This document shows positions 30,685 to 39,165 of a stretch of DNA of 64,000 nt, in pieces. A model generated the notes under the pieces. It was not told the DNA's origin. It was given only the letters and a program-made list of their open reading frames with translations, and ran no database searches. Position numbers and translations under genes: made by a program. Source of the stretch: Tenacibaculum sp. MAR_2010_89 (GTDB lineage Bacteria > Bacteroidota > Bacteroidia > Flavobacteriales > Flavobacteriaceae); contig NZ_FNUB01000005.1 of assembly GCF_900105985.1 (NCBI RefSeq), positions 248,001-312,000 of the forward strand. Reading direction: 5' to 3'. Within the stretch, counting starts at the first letter, position 1, and each line of letters opens with the position of its first letter.

Positions 30685-31863
30685 ATGAAACCAGACTTAT
30701 TTCAAGCTCCTGATTACTACCAAGTTGATGATTTATTAACCGATGAGCATAAGTTAATTCGTGATACTGCTCGAGAATGGGTAAAGAAAAATGTATCTCC
30801 TATTATTGAAGATGCTGCTCAAAATGCTAAATTTCCTGAACAATTAGTTGGTGGTTTAGCTGAAGTAGGAGCTTTTGGACCCTACATTCCTGCTGAATAC
30901 GGAGGTGCTGGGTTAGACCAAATTTCTTATGGTTTAATAATGCAAGAATTAGAACGAGGTGATAGTGGTATTCGTTCAACTGCTTCAGTGCAGTCTTCTT
31001 TAGTTATGTGGCCTATTTTTAATTACGGAAACGAAGAACAAAAAAGAAAATATTTGCCAAAATTAGCAAGCGGTGAATGGATGGGGTGCTTTGGTTTAAC
31101 TGAACCAAACCATGGGTCAAATCCTGGAGGTATGGAAACGAAATTTAAAGATATGGGTGACCATTATTTATTAAATGGTGCTAAAATGTGGATTTCTAAT
31201 GCTCCTATTGCTGATGTGGCAGTAGTTTGGGCTAAAAATGAAGAAGGCAGAATTCACGGACTCGTTGTAGAACGTGGTATGGAAGGTTTTACTACTCCTG
31301 AAACTCATAACAAATGGTCATTAAGAGCTTCTATTACTGGAGAATTAATTTTTGACAATGTAAAAGTTCCTAAAGAAAATCTATTACCAAAAAAATCAGG
31401 ACTTGGTGCTCCTTTACAATGTTTAGACTCTGCTCGATATGGTATTGCTTGGGGTGCTATTGGTGCAGCTATGGATTGTTATGATACTGCCTTACGTTAT
31501 GCTAAAGAGCGTACACAATTTGGTAAACCAATTGGACAGTTTCAATTACAACAAAAAAAATTAGCTGAAATGATTACCGAGATTACTAAAGCTCAATTAT
31601 TAACATGGCGTTTAGGAGTTTTAAAAAATGAGGGTCGTGCTACATCTGCACAAATTTCAATGGCTAAACGTAATAATGTAGATATGGCTATAAACATTGC
31701 TCGTGAAGCCAGACAAGTTTTAGGAGCTATGGGTATTTCGGGAGACTATTCTATAATGCGTCACTCTATGAACCTAGAAAGTGTTATTACTTATGAAGGA
31801 ACACATGATGTGCATTTATTAATTACAGGTTTAGATATTACTGGTTTAAATGCTTTTAAATAA
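30685..31863 (+). CDS. Acyl-CoA dehydrogenase, probably glutaryl-CoA dehydrogenase type
   Basis: A 392-residue flavoprotein. FAD and substrate motifs are CFGLTEPNHGSNPGG, KMWISNAPIADVAVVWA and RTQFGKPIGQFQLQQ. The catalytic base is the Glu in TYEGTHDVH near residue 374, the arrangement of glutaryl-CoA dehydrogenases rather than short-chain enzymes. It probably acts in lysine/tryptophan degradation (glutaryl-CoA to crotonyl-CoA). It is monocistronic with its own terminator. Confidence 0.88.
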   Translation: MKPDLFQAPDYYQVDDLLTDEHKLIRDTAREWVKKNVSPIIEDAAQNAKFPEQLVGGLAEVGAFGPYIPAEYGGAGLDQISYGLIMQELERGDSGIRSTASVQSSLVMWPIFNYGNEEQKRKYLPKLASGEWMGCFGLTEPNHGSNPGGMETKFKDMGDHYLLNGAKMWISNAPIADVAVVWAKNEEGRIHGLVVERGMEGFTTPETHNKWSLRASITGELIFDNVKVPKENLLPKKSGLGAPLQCLDSARYGIAWGAIGAAMDCYDTALRYAKERTQFGKPIGQFQLQQKKLAEMITEITKAQLLTWRLGVLKNEGRATSAQISMAKRNNVDMAINIAREARQVLGAMGISGDYSIMRHSMNLESVITYEGTHDVHLLITGLDITGLNAFK

Positions 31864-31871
31864 AACTAAAA

Positions 31872-31919
31872 AGAAGTGTTCTAAAAAGAAAAACAACTCG
31901 GGCTTTTAGAACACTTCTT
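31872..31919 (+). terminator. Rho-independent terminator after the acyl-CoA dehydrogenase gene
   Basis: A long stem, AAGAAGTGTTCTAAAA with TTTTAGAACACTTCTT, over a 17-base loop. It may also stop leftward transcripts. Confidence 0.75.
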
Positions 31920-31951
31920 ACAATCAACTATTAAAAATCACTAAATAATAG

Positions 31952-32086
31952 TTACCCTTTCTTTTTACCACTATTCATAAAAATTAGTAGAGTAGCTATT
32001 AAGCCTAAACTAACAATACCAAAAACAATCAACATAATAGTTCCATTTGTCCATGAAACTGCAGGAATATTAACTAATTGTATCAT
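31952..32086 (-). CDS. Small single-helix membrane protein (44 aa)
   Basis: A short frame reading MIQLVNIPAVSWTNGTIM, then one hydrophobic helix (about residues 18-37) and the end MNSGKKKG. Not assigned to a known family. A perfect TAnnTTTG box lies 17 bp upstream, which supports a real gene with a very short leader. A positively charged C-terminus predicts N-out/C-in topology. Confidence 0.62.
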   Translation of the reverse strand: MIQLVNIPAVSWTNGTIMLIVFGIVSLGLIATLLIFMNSGKKKG

Positions 32087-32102
32087 ATCGTAAACTTTTA
32101 TA

Positions 32103-32110
32103 CAAAGGTA
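32103..32110 (-). promoter_or_regulatory. Bacteroidota -7 promoter box for the 44-aa protein
   Basis: TACCTTTG on the minus strand, 17 bp upstream of the ATG. Confidence 0.5.
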
Positions 32111-32142
32111 AATACAATGAAAAGGTTAGAATATGACTTTTA

Positions 32143-32688
32143 TCAGGATTTGGAAAATTTTGTTTTTAATCCATCAATGCTTTCTTGATTTTTTTCCTCC
32201 CAATAAGCTTCAATTCCATCTTTCCCTTTATCTTCAGCCCATTCATTTAACTGATTTCGTTCACCTAAATATTCATAAAAAGGTATAGAAGAACCACAGG
32301 AAGTTTGTGCAGATATTATTTCTACTACAAATATTTGACGTGTACCTGGTAGCTTTGGAAACAAGTTTACATAAGTATTCCAATCATTATCTTTTTCTTG
32401 TATCTCTGTTGCTTCTCCATACAACCTAAGAATATTAGGAGCTCCTTCAAAAGCACAAAACATAATTGTTATGCGATTATTTTCGATTAAATGTGCAGAG
32501 GTTTCATTACCACTTCCAGTAACACTTAACCAAGCAACTTTATTTTCATCCAAAATTCTAAAGGTATCCATTCCTTTAGGAGATAAATTAATTCTTCCTT
32601 CTTTAGGTGCTGTAGCAACAAAAAACATTTTTTGGTTTTCAATAAACTTTTGAAGTCTGTTTGTAATTTTTTTATAAAACTTAGCCAT
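32143..32688 (-). CDS. Pyridoxamine 5'-phosphate oxidase family protein
   Basis: A 181-residue split-barrel flavin-binding protein. FVATAPKEGRINLSPKGMD and WLSVTGSGNETSAHL are typical of the general-stress FMN-binding PNPOx group, not of PdxH itself. The substrate is unknown. It starts 3 bp after the LytTR regulator gene ends, so it may be the last gene of that operon. Confidence 0.83.
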   Translation of the reverse strand: MAKFYKKITNRLQKFIENQKMFFVATAPKEGRINLSPKGMDTFRILDENKVAWLSVTGSGNETSAHLIENNRITIMFCAFEGAPNILRLYGEATEIQEKDNDWNTYVNLFPKLPGTRQIFVVEIISAQTSCGSSIPFYEYLGERNQLNEWAEDKGKDGIEAYWEEKNQESIDGLKTKFSKS

Positions 32689-32691
32689 AGT

Positions 32692-33363
32692 TTAACTGTT
32701 TAATCTTTTTAAAAAATTGATTTTAAATTTTTGTCCAATAGGTATTTTTTTTGAACCAATAGTAACTTGATTTCCTTCAACAAAGTCTAATTTACTTTGA
32801 TTTATAATATATGATTTATGAATTTGCATATATTTATTATCTGGTAATAATGAAAGTATATTTCTAAGTGTTTTATAACTCACCAAAACTTTATCTTTTG
32901 TATATATTTTAATATAATCTCCTAACGCTTCAACAAATAAAATATCATTTACTTTTAGTTGGTATAGTTTCTTATCTGATTTAATAATTATAAACTCTTT
33001 TTCTAAAACTAGTTTATTTTTTACTTTTTGAACTGCTTTTAAAAACCGTTCAAATGAAAATGGTTTTAATAAATAATCTATTGCATTAACATCAAATCCT
33101 TCTATTGCATACTCAGAATAGGCTGTAGTAAAAATAACTAAAGGAGGGTTTTTTAACATTTTATAAAATGCAATTCCCGACAAGTTAGGCATATTTATAT
33201 CTAGAAAAAGAAGATCAACCTTAGTTTCTTTCAAAAACGTCATTGCATCAACTGCATCATTACAAATTCCTGCTATCTCTAAAAAATCAACATCTCCTAT
33301 AAGATGTTTAAGTATGTTTTGTGAAGATGGTTCATCATCTATAATAACGCATTGTATTTTCAT
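32692..33363 (-). CDS. LytTR-family response regulator
   Basis: A 223-residue regulator with a receiver domain (acidic pair DDEPSS, phospho-acceptor Asp in LLFLDINMP, Lys in YLLKPFSFERF) and a C-terminal LytTR DNA-binding domain (about 120-223; VNDILFVEALGDYIKIY, MQIHKSYIINQSKLDFV). Its ATG overlaps the stop of the sensor kinase gene (TAATG), so it is translationally coupled. Confidence 0.93.
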   Translation of the reverse strand: MKIQCVIIDDEPSSQNILKHLIGDVDFLEIAGICNDAVDAMTFLKETKVDLLFLDINMPNLSGIAFYKMLKNPPLVIFTTAYSEYAIEGFDVNAIDYLLKPFSFERFLKAVQKVKNKLVLEKEFIIIKSDKKLYQLKVNDILFVEALGDYIKIYTKDKVLVSYKTLRNILSLLPDNKYMQIHKSYIINQSKLDFVEGNQVTIGSKKIPIGQKFKINFLKRLNS

Positions 33364-34385
33364 TATTTTAAATCTATTACAAGTTTAACCTTATAAGTTT
33401 CATTTGTTTTTTCAATTGTTAATTCATGTTTGTTTGGATATAGTATTGCTAAATTTTCTTTTATGTTTTTTACACCAATACCATTATACTCTTCTGTATA
33501 CTTTAAATTATTCGCTTTGAAATTATTCTCTATCTCAAATAATAAAACATTTTTATTAAATTCTAAATTAATAATTACAAAAGGGTTATTTATATTGCTT
33601 TTTAATCCATGTTTAAAACTATTTTCAACTAATGGCAATAACAACATTGGTTGTATTTCTGAATCCGTATCAATATTGGATATAAATTTAATTGTTGAAT
33701 TTACAGTGTGCCTGTTTTTTTCAAATGCTATATAATTTTCAATTAATTCCTTTTCTTTTTCTATTGTTGTTTTTCTTTCAGAGTCATACAATACATATCT
33801 TAAAATATTAGATAATTGCAACGTAGCTTCTGTAACTTCTTTATTTTTCCCTACAGATAATGAATATAAAACATTGAGTGAATTAAACAAAAAATGAGGA
33901 TTTATTTGCCCTTTTAAAACCTTTAACCGCTCTTCAATTTCTCTTCTTTCATTTTGATTATAGTGTATCCAATCTTCTAACAATTTAAAAAATGTAGCAA
34001 TTAAAGAAACAGCAGCAAAAACAATAAGCGTTTGTACGTCATTATAATATGAAATGAAATAATAATCAGTGAAAATCTTATCGATTATTAACTGGTGAAA
34101 TTGAATATTAAGATATGAAAATAATGATATTATTATTATTGATAAAATTACAAATACCACATACTTCTCTTTTTTAAGAAACTTAGGCACCAAATAATAG
34201 ATTAATAAACTTACTGGAGGAATTAAAGTAAGTAAATAACTAACCACATAAATAAAATCAATTTTTTTTAAAGGGAAATCAGCAAACAAAAACAGTATTA
34301 CAAAAAATAAAAGCACCCATAATAAAAGGTTAAATATCCATTTATTATGATGTGCTTTATATCTATTTAATGAATTCTTATTCAT
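33363..34385 (-). CDS. LytS-type sensor histidine kinase
   Basis: A 340-residue membrane kinase with four transmembrane helices in residues 15-140, a coiled segment (YNQNERREIEERLKVLKGQ), the His-kinase motif INPHFLFNSLNVLYSLS and an HATPase domain (LLPLVENSFKHG, GIGVKNIKENLAILY). The partner is the LytTR regulator that follows with a 1-nt overlap. The signal is unknown; the lipoprotein encoded just upstream is a candidate partner. Confidence 0.92.
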   Translation of the reverse strand: MNKNSLNRYKAHHNKWIFNLLLWVLLFFVILFLFADFPLKKIDFIYVVSYLLTLIPPVSLLIYYLVPKFLKKEKYVVFVILSIIIISLFSYLNIQFHQLIIDKIFTDYYFISYYNDVQTLIVFAAVSLIATFFKLLEDWIHYNQNERREIEERLKVLKGQINPHFLFNSLNVLYSLSVGKNKEVTEATLQLSNILRYVLYDSERKTTIEKEKELIENYIAFEKNRHTVNSTIKFISNIDTDSEIQPMLLLPLVENSFKHGLKSNINNPFVIINLEFNKNVLLFEIENNFKANNLKYTEEYNGIGVKNIKENLAILYPNKHELTIEKTNETYKVKLVIDLK

Positions 34386-35032
34386 TATACTTTAGTCAAT
34401 GTAAATTTAATTAAGGTTTCCCATTTTTTTGAGGCATTAGAAACAATATATTTTTCAACAAACTTCTGTAATTCTTTTGATGAAGCCGTAAGTAAATATT
34501 TGTCGTTTAACAAGCCTATTTTTTCATGTTTGATTTTAATTTTACCTTCTTTAAAAAGATCTTCTATTCTATCTTCATCAAACCATTTAATTTTTATACT
34601 TCCATTTGAAGACACATCAAACTTAACTAATGAATGCGCATACACAATATGACTAAATGTTAATGAGTTAATACCTCCACTATCATAATCAACAGGAATA
34701 AAATCTAAAAAAAGTTGGTCTTTAATCTTAAATGGAGTAGCAATAAAAAAAGCTTCTTTTCCTTTTTTTTCAAAAGACACAAAGTAAGAATTCTTATATA
34801 AGCTTATTAACTGCTTGTCTTCTTTAGATACTTTTCCTTTATATCCTTTTAATATTTCACTTTCAAAGGTTTTTACCTCCCATTTTCCTTTTTCATTGTC
34901 TTTCCATTTTCCTAAAAACTCTTCAGTAAAACTAATTGTCTCTTTAGTATAAAAAGGCGATAATGATTTTACAACACACGAGTTTAAAAAAAATAAAATT
35001 GCAAGTGAACAAATTATACTTCTAATTTTCAT
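34385..35032 (-). CDS. Lipoprotein of unknown function, co-operonic with LytS/LytTR
   Basis: A 215-residue lipoprotein; the lipobox is FLNSC at about residues 15-19. The mature part is rich in beta-strands, Lys and Phe and begins SPFYTKETISF. No known domain was recognised. Its stop codon overlaps the kinase ATG, so it may sense or modulate the same signal. Confidence 0.75.
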   Translation of the reverse strand: MKIRSIICSLAILFFLNSCVVKSLSPFYTKETISFTEEFLGKWKDNEKGKWEVKTFESEILKGYKGKVSKEDKQLISLYKNSYFVSFEKKGKEAFFIATPFKIKDQLFLDFIPVDYDSGGINSLTFSHIVYAHSLVKFDVSSNGSIKIKWFDEDRIEDLFKEGKIKIKHEKIGLLNDKYLLTASSKELQKFVEKYIVSNASKKWETLIKFTLTKV

Positions 35033-35133
35033 AAAATTATATTTTAAAATTCTTTGTTCAAAAGAAAAATATTAAACACTTAATACCTATTTTTTTCGAT
35101 AACCTTGTTCATTTTCTCGGTGAAAAATTAAAC

Positions 35134-36618
35134 CTAATCTATCCAGTTTTTAGTTCTTTCTACAGCTTTTTGCCACTTTTTATATAACCTGTCTCTTTTT
35201 TCTTCTGAAAACGTAGGTGTAAACTCTTTATTAATTTTCTTTCTATTAATAATATCTTCTTGTTTCCAAAGTCCTACATAAATTCCGGCTAAATATGCTG
35301 CTCCCATTACTGTTGTTTCTATAATCTCTGGTCTTTCAACAGGTACATTTAATATATCAGATTGAAATTGCATTATTAAATCATTTGCACAAGCGCCTCC
35401 ATCAACTTTCAATGATGTTAAACCAACCTCACTATCTTTTTGCATTACGTTTAATACATCTTTAGTTTGGTAAGCTAATGATTCTAACGTGGCTTTAATT
35501 AAATGGTTTTTTCCTGTATCACGTGTTAAACCAAATACAGCTCCTCGTGCATACATATCCCAATAAGGCGCCCCTAAACCAGCAAAAGCAGGTACAACAT
35601 ATACCGGGTTTTCACCAGTAACTTGTTTTGCAAATTCCTCACTCTCTTTAGCGCTTTTAATAATATCCAATCCATCTCTTAACCATTGAATCGCTGAGCC
35701 AGCAACAAATACACTTCCTTCTAACGCGTAATACACCTTATCATCAATACCCCAAGCAATCGTAGTTAACAATCCATTTTTAGAAAATTCTATATTCTCT
35801 CCAGTATTTAATAACATAAAGCATCCGGTACCATAAGTATTTTTAGCCTCTCCTTTATTAAAACATGCTTGCCCAAAAAGCGCGGCTTGTTGATCTCCAG
35901 CGATTCCTGCTATAGGAATTTGAATATTATTTAAATTAAAGTTTCCAAAATGATATGATGATGGTTTTACTTCAGGAAGCATTGTAGTTGGAATATCTAA
36001 TTCTTCTAAAATTTTAGTATCCCAACAAAGGTTTTTTATATCATAAAGCATTGTGCGAGAAGCATTACTATAATCTGTGGCATGCACCTTACCATTAGTT
36101 AAATTCCAAAGTAACCAAGTGTCAATTGTTCCAAACAAAAGATTTCCTTTTTCAGCTTCATCTTTTGCTCCTTCAACATGATTTAATATCCAATGTATTT
36201 TTGTTGCAGAAAAATAGCTATCTATAATTAACCCTGTTGTTTTACGAACATGGTTTTCTAATCCTTTTTCTTTTAACTTTTCGCAAATATTTGCAGTACG
36301 TTTATCTTGCCAAACAATAGCATTATATATTGGTTTTCCTGTGTTTTTATTCCAAACAACTGTGGTTTCTCGTTGATTGGTTATTCCAATCCCTGCTACT
36401 TCTGAAGCTTTTATATTTGTTTGTTGTAATACTTTTTTTAATGTTGTTAGTTGAGACTCTAAAATCTCTTCTGCGTTATGTTCTACCCAACCAGGTTCTG
36501 GAAAAACTTGAGTAAACTCTTGCTGATTCATTCCTATTATTTCTCCTTCTTCATTAATAACAACTGTACGAGAACTCGTAGTTCCTTGATCTAAAGCTAT
36601 AATATACTTTTTTGCCAT
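35134..36618 (-). CDS. glpK: Glycerol kinase
   Basis: A 494-residue FGGY kinase phosphorylating glycerol to glycerol-3-phosphate. Motifs: [33 protein letters not shown] and [17 protein letters not shown]. The length is standard. glpD lies 9.4 kb upstream on the same strand; the array and its signalling genes lie between them. No glpF is present in the window. Confidence 0.97.
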   Translation of the reverse strand: MAKKYIIALDQGTTSSRTVVINEEGEIIGMNQQEFTQVFPEPGWVEHNAEEILESQLTTLKKVLQQTNIKASEVAGIGITNQRETTVVWNKNTGKPIYNAIVWQDKRTANICEKLKEKGLENHVRKTTGLIIDSYFSATKIHWILNHVEGAKDEAEKGNLLFGTIDTWLLWNLTNGKVHATDYSNASRTMLYDIKNLCWDTKILEELDIPTTMLPEVKPSSYHFGNFNLNNIQIPIAGIAGDQQAALFGQACFNKGEAKNTYGTGCFMLLNTGENIEFSKNGLLTTIAWGIDDKVYYALEGSVFVAGSAIQWLRDGLDIIKSAKESEEFAKQVTGENPVYVVPAFAGLGAPYWDMYARGAVFGLTRDTGKNHLIKATLESLAYQTKDVLNVMQKDSEVGLTSLKVDGGACANDLIMQFQSDILNVPVERPEIIETTVMGAAYLAGIYVGLWKQEDIINRKKINKEFTPTFSEEKRDRLYKKWQKAVERTKNWID

Positions 36619-36668
36619 TCTAGGTATTGGGTTAAAAACAGCAATTTACAATATATCCTTTTTAAAAA

Positions 36669-36703
36669 TAAAAAAACCTTCTAGAATTCATCTAGAAGGC
36701 TTT
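36669..36703 (-). terminator. U14 terminator, end of the array
   Basis: CCTTCTAGA/TCTAGAAGG hairpin followed by a run of six T on the minus strand, 50 bp before the glpK ATG. Confidence 0.75.
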
Positions 36704-36724
36704 GGAGTCACCGTTAAGTGGTTT

Positions 36725-36826
36725 TTAATGTTTAAGTGCATAACTTGCACCTTTACCTAGTTCAGCTAAAGCTGACATAAAACCCACAAAGGCGTCGTTT
36801 GCTTTTTTTACTAAAGTTTTCCCCAT
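36725..36826 (-). CDS. 33-residue cationic peptide (U14)
   Basis: The most distinct family member: it starts MGKTLVKKANDAFVGFMS and ends LGKGASYALKH; net charge about +3. The leader hairpin is GTGTTT/AAGCAC, a compensated version of GTGTT/AACAC in the other units, which supports a functional RNA structure. AAGGGAAAT follows. It is the last unit before glpK. Function unknown. Confidence 0.74.
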   Translation of the reverse strand: MGKTLVKKANDAFVGFMSALAELGKGASYALKH

Positions 36827-36878
36827 TTTAATAAAATTTAAATTTCCCTTAAGTTTTTGTGCTTAAATAAACACGTTA

Positions 36879-36945
36879 CAAATGTATACTTGATTACTAG
36901 GGTAAAAAAGGGGTTTCCCGCATGTAAATCTGTAATTTTCCGCAA
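36879..36945 (-). promoter_or_regulatory. U14 promoter/operator
   Basis: CGGAAA and GCGGGAAACCCC sites 22 bp apart, six T, then TACATTTG. Confidence 0.72.
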
Positions 36946-37037
36946 CAAGTATATTTCTTTATAAAAATTAAACTAGAAGAATTTTTGAATTTTTATTCAC
37001 TTAAAATACAATACATTATATTAGATTTATTATAAAA

Positions 37038-37111
37038 AAGACAAAACCTTCTAGAACTTATCCAGAAGGTTTGTTTTCCCCTTAAATCATCTGCTCATAA
37101 TAATGAGTGAC
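37038..37111 (-). ncRNA. U13 small RNA (about 74 nt)
   Basis: Hairpin CTCATTATTATGAG, AAGGGGAAAAC and terminator CCTTCTGGA/TCTAGAAGG with a T-rich tail. No ORF on this strand. Confidence 0.6.
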
Positions 37112-37115
37112 ATGG

Positions 37116-37182
37116 CAAATATACTTGCAAATTCAGTGCCAGAAAAGGGGATGTCCGCATCTAAAAATGTAGCTTTCCGTAA
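37116..37182 (-). promoter_or_regulatory. U13 promoter/operator
   Basis: CGGAAA and GCGGACATCCCC sites 22 bp apart, CCCCTTTT, then TATATTTG. Confidence 0.72.
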
Positions 37183-37202
37183 CTGTTATTTTTTATATAA
37201 AA

Positions 37203-37235
37203 TAAAACCCCCTAGAGTTCTTCTAGGAGGTTTTA
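37203..37235 (-). terminator. U12 terminator
   Basis: CCCCCTAGA/TCTAGGAGG hairpin (one pair weakened relative to U10) and a T-run on the minus strand. Confidence 0.72.
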
Positions 37236-37255
37236 CAATGAATATTAATTTAATT

Positions 37256-37357
37256 TTAGTGTTTAAGTGCGTAGCTCGCTCCTTTTCCTAAATCGGCTAA
37301 ACTTTCTAATAAATTAACTAATACTTCATTTGCTTTTTTAAGTAACATTTTTCCCAT
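37256..37357 (-). CDS. 33-residue peptide (U12)
   Basis: Identical in sequence to the U10 peptide (start MGKMLLKKANEVLV, end LGKGASYALKH). The U10/U12 copies sit in the two halves of the 519-bp duplication. Own promoter and terminator. Function unknown. Confidence 0.73.
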   Translation of the reverse strand: MGKMLLKKANEVLVNLLESLADLGKGASYALKH

Positions 37358-37410
37358 TTTTCTAAATTTTTTAATTTCCCTTGTTTTTTGTGTTTAAATA
37401 AACAACACTA

Positions 37411-37477
37411 CAAATATATACCTGATTATCAATATCTAAAAGGGGATGTCCGTGCATAAAAACGTGATTTTCCGTAA
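37411..37477 (-). promoter_or_regulatory. U12 promoter/operator
   Basis: CGGAAA and ACGGACATCCCC sites 22 bp apart, CCCCTTTT, then TATATTTG. Confidence 0.7.
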
Positions 37478-37557
37478 CTTACATTTTCATTAACCTTCAA
37501 ATAAAAAAACTGCCTTGTATAATTCATAGTCTTTAGATGTAATCTATTATATATAAA

Positions 37558-37630
37558 AGACAAAACCTCCTAGAACTTATCCAGAAGGTTTGTTTTCCCC
37601 TTAAATCATCTGCTCATAATAATGAGTGAC
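37558..37630 (-). ncRNA. U11 small RNA (about 73 nt)
   Basis: Hairpin CTCATTATTATGAG, AAGGGGAAAAC and an imperfect terminator CCTTCTGGA/TCTAGGAGG. No ORF on this strand. Confidence 0.6.
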
Positions 37631-37634
37631 ATGG

Positions 37635-37701
37635 CAAATGTACTTGCAAATTCAGTGCCAGAAAAGGGGATGTCCGCATCTAAAAATGTAGCTTTCCGTA
37701 A
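37635..37701 (-). promoter_or_regulatory. U11 promoter/operator
   Basis: CGGAAA and GCGGACATCCCC sites 22 bp apart, CCCCTTTT, then TACATTTG. Confidence 0.72.
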
Positions 37702-37721
37702 CTGTTATTTTTTATATAAAA

Positions 37722-37754
37722 TAAAACCTCCTAGAGTTCTTCTAGGAGGTTTTA
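37722..37754 (-). terminator. U10 terminator
   Basis: AAAACCTCCTAGA/TCTAGGAGGTTTT hairpin with T-run on the minus strand. Confidence 0.75.
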
Positions 37755-37774
37755 TAATGAATATTAATTTAATT

Positions 37775-37876
37775 TTAGTGTTTAAGTGCGTAGCTCGCTC
37801 CTTTTCCTAAATCGGCTAAACTTTCTAATAAATTAACTAATACTTCATTTGCTTTTTTAAGTAACATTTTTCCCAT
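37775..37876 (-). CDS. 33-residue peptide (U10)
   Basis: Starts MGKMLLKKANEVLVNLL and ends LGKGASYALKH; net charge about +2 because of E11, E18 and D22. Identical to the U12 peptide within the 519-bp duplication. The leader has GTGTT/AACAC with a 9-base loop and AAGGGAAAT. Same family as U3, U6 and U14. Function unknown. Confidence 0.73.
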   Translation of the reverse strand: MGKMLLKKANEVLVNLLESLADLGKGASYALKH

Positions 37877-37929
37877 TTTTCTAAATTTTTTAATTTCCCT
37901 TGTTTTTTGTGTTTAAATAAACAACACTA

Positions 37930-37996
37930 CAAATATATACCTGATTATCAATATCTAAAAGGGGATATCCGTGCATAAAAACGTGATTTTCCGTAA
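37930..37996 (-). promoter_or_regulatory. U10 promoter/operator
   Basis: CGGAAA and ACGGATATCCCC sites 22 bp apart, CCCCTTTT, then TATATTTG. Confidence 0.7.
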
Positions 37997-38077
37997 CTTA
38001 CATTTTCATTAACCTTCAAATAAAAAAACTGCCTTGTATAATTCATAGTCTTTAGATGTAATCTATTATATATAAAA

Positions 38078-38150
38078 GACAAAACCTCCTAGAACTTTAT
38101 CTAGAAGGTTTGTTTTCCCCTTAAATCATCTGCTCATAATAATGAGTGAC
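38078..38150 (-). ncRNA. U9 small RNA (about 73 nt)
   Basis: Hairpin CTCATTATTATGAG, AAGGGGAAAAC and terminator CCTTCTAGA/TCTAGGAGG. Third copy of the U11/U13 type. No ORF. Confidence 0.6.
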
Positions 38151-38154
38151 ATGA

Positions 38155-38221
38155 CAAATGTACTTGCAAATTCAGTGCCAGAAAAGGGGATGTCCGCATC
38201 TAAAAATGTAGCTTTCCGTAA
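38155..38221 (-). promoter_or_regulatory. U9 promoter/operator
   Basis: CGGAAA and GCGGACATCCCC sites 22 bp apart, CCCCTTTT, then TACATTTG. Confidence 0.72.
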
Positions 38222-38254
38222 CTAAAATTATTCTCTTTATGTATATCTATAAAA

Positions 38255-38328
38255 TGACAAAACCTTCTAGACAGCTGTGCCAGAAGGTTTGTTTTCCCCT
38301 TAAATATCCGCTCATAAAAATGAGTGAT
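38255..38328 (-). ncRNA. U8 small RNA (about 74 nt)
   Basis: Hairpin CTCAT-TTTT-ATGAG, AAGGGGAAAAC and terminator CCTTCTGGCACAGCTGTC with AGAAGG. No ORF. Confidence 0.6.
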
Positions 38329-38332
38329 GCAA

Positions 38333-38399
38333 CAAATATAGTACTGGTTAACAAGTTTATAAAGGGGTTTTCCGCAGAAAAAAATGCGGTTTTCCGCAA
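38333..38399 (-). promoter_or_regulatory. U8 promoter/operator
   Basis: CGGAAA and GCGGAAAACCCC sites 22 bp apart, then TATATTTG. Confidence 0.7.
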
Positions 38400-38482
38400 A
38401 ACAAGCTCTTAATTGATTTTAAATCAGGTTTTTACAACACATAACAAACTTGACTTCTTCCATTATTACATACAGCTACTAA

Positions 38483-38559
38483 AAACAAAACCTTCTAGAC
38501 AACTAAGTCAGAAGGTTTCTTTTTCCCCTTAAATTATCTACTCATAATAAATGAGTGAC
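38483..38559 (-). ncRNA. U7 small RNA (about 77 nt)
   Basis: Hairpin CTCAT/ATGAG, AAGGGGAAAAAG and a terminator CCTTCT-GAC-TTAGTT-GTC-AGAAGG with one bulged base. No ORF. Confidence 0.62.
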
Positions 38560-38563
38560 ATGG

Positions 38564-38630
38564 CAAATGTACATCGCAATAAAAACTCCTAAAAGGGGAT
38601 TTCCGCATCTAAAAATGTAATTTTCCGTAG
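38564..38630 (-). promoter_or_regulatory. U7 promoter/operator
   Basis: CGGAAA and GCGGAAATCCCC sites 22 bp apart, CCCCTTTT, then TACATTTG. Confidence 0.72.
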
Positions 38631-38644
38631 TTCGTTTTTGCCCA

Positions 38645-38681
38645 TAAAAAAACCTCCTAGATAAAGTTCTAGGAGGTTTTA
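38645..38681 (-). terminator. U6 terminator
   Basis: AAAACCTCCTAGA and TCTAGGAGGTTTT form a strong hairpin followed by a T-run on the minus strand. Confidence 0.75.
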
Positions 38682-38699
38682 TTTATTATTGAATATTTT

Positions 38700-38801
38700 T
38701 TAATGCTTAAGTGCGTAGCTCGCTCCTTTTCCTAACTCGGCTAATCCTGTTAATAAAGTTACCACCATATTGTTTGCTTTTTTTACGAATATTTTCCCCA
38801 T
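38700..38801 (-). CDS. 33-residue cationic peptide (U6)
   Basis: Starts MGKIFVKKANNMVV, has E22 and ends LGKGASYALKH; net charge about +4. A helical-wheel reading puts most of V6, V13, L16, L17, L20, L23 and A27 on one side. No export signal is visible. Leader structure is as in U3. It is probably the older version of the duplicated U3/U6 pair. Function unknown. Confidence 0.73.
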   Translation of the reverse strand: MGKIFVKKANNMVVTLLTGLAELGKGASYALKH

Positions 38802-38853
38802 TTTATACTACTTTGAATTTCCCTTGATTTTTGTGTTTAATTAAACAACACTG

Positions 38854-38920
38854 CAAATGTATATTGAAATACAAGTGTACAAAAGGGGTTTCCCGCACTT
38901 TAATATGTAACTTTCCATTA
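38854..38920 (-). promoter_or_regulatory. U6 promoter/operator
   Basis: TGGAAA (one mismatch) and GCGGGAAACCCC sites 22 bp apart, CCCCTTTTG, 18 bp, TACATTTG. Confidence 0.7.
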
Positions 38921-38937
38921 CCTTAAATTTACTGCAT

Positions 38938-39015
38938 AAAAAAACCTTCTAGTAGTATGAGAAACTAGAAGGTTTTGTTTTTCCCCTTAAAATATCCGCT
39001 CATTAAATGAGTGAT
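38938..39015 (-). ncRNA. U5 small RNA (about 78 nt)
   Basis: Same as U2: hairpin CTCATTTAATGAG, AAGGGGAAAAAC and terminator CCTTCTAGT/ACTAGAAGG with seven T. No ORF. Confidence 0.62.
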
Positions 39016-39019
39016 GCAA

Positions 39020-39086
39020 CAAATATAGTTTTCATTTACTTTTTAAAAAAGGGGATATCCGCAGAAAAAAATGTAGTTTTCCGCAA
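39020..39086 (-). promoter_or_regulatory. U5 promoter/operator
   Basis: CGGAAA and GCGGATATCCCC sites 22 bp apart, then TATATTTG. Confidence 0.72.
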
Positions 39087-39165
39087 AAAACACATTTAAC
39101 ATTTTTTAAATCAATTAGTTAAAAATTAAAAAGTTTTTCTCCTTATTGTTATAATATACTTCTAC

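Larger units (their letters stand above)
37041..38079. repeat. 519-bp tandem duplication (one sRNA unit plus one peptide unit)
   Basis: 37041-37559 and 37560-38079 are almost identical; operator blocks shift by exactly 519 bp (37662 versus 37143, 37957 versus 37438). The encoded peptides (U10, U12) are identical. A third copy of the sRNA half continues to about 38221 with one inserted base. Confidence 0.85.

Noticed and set aside
37103..37291. Plus-strand ORF of 62 codons (and its near-copy at 37622-37810)
   Set aside because: It runs backwards through an operator, a -7 box and a terminator of the cassette array; the two copies exist only because of the 519-bp duplication. No promoter or start signal on that strand.
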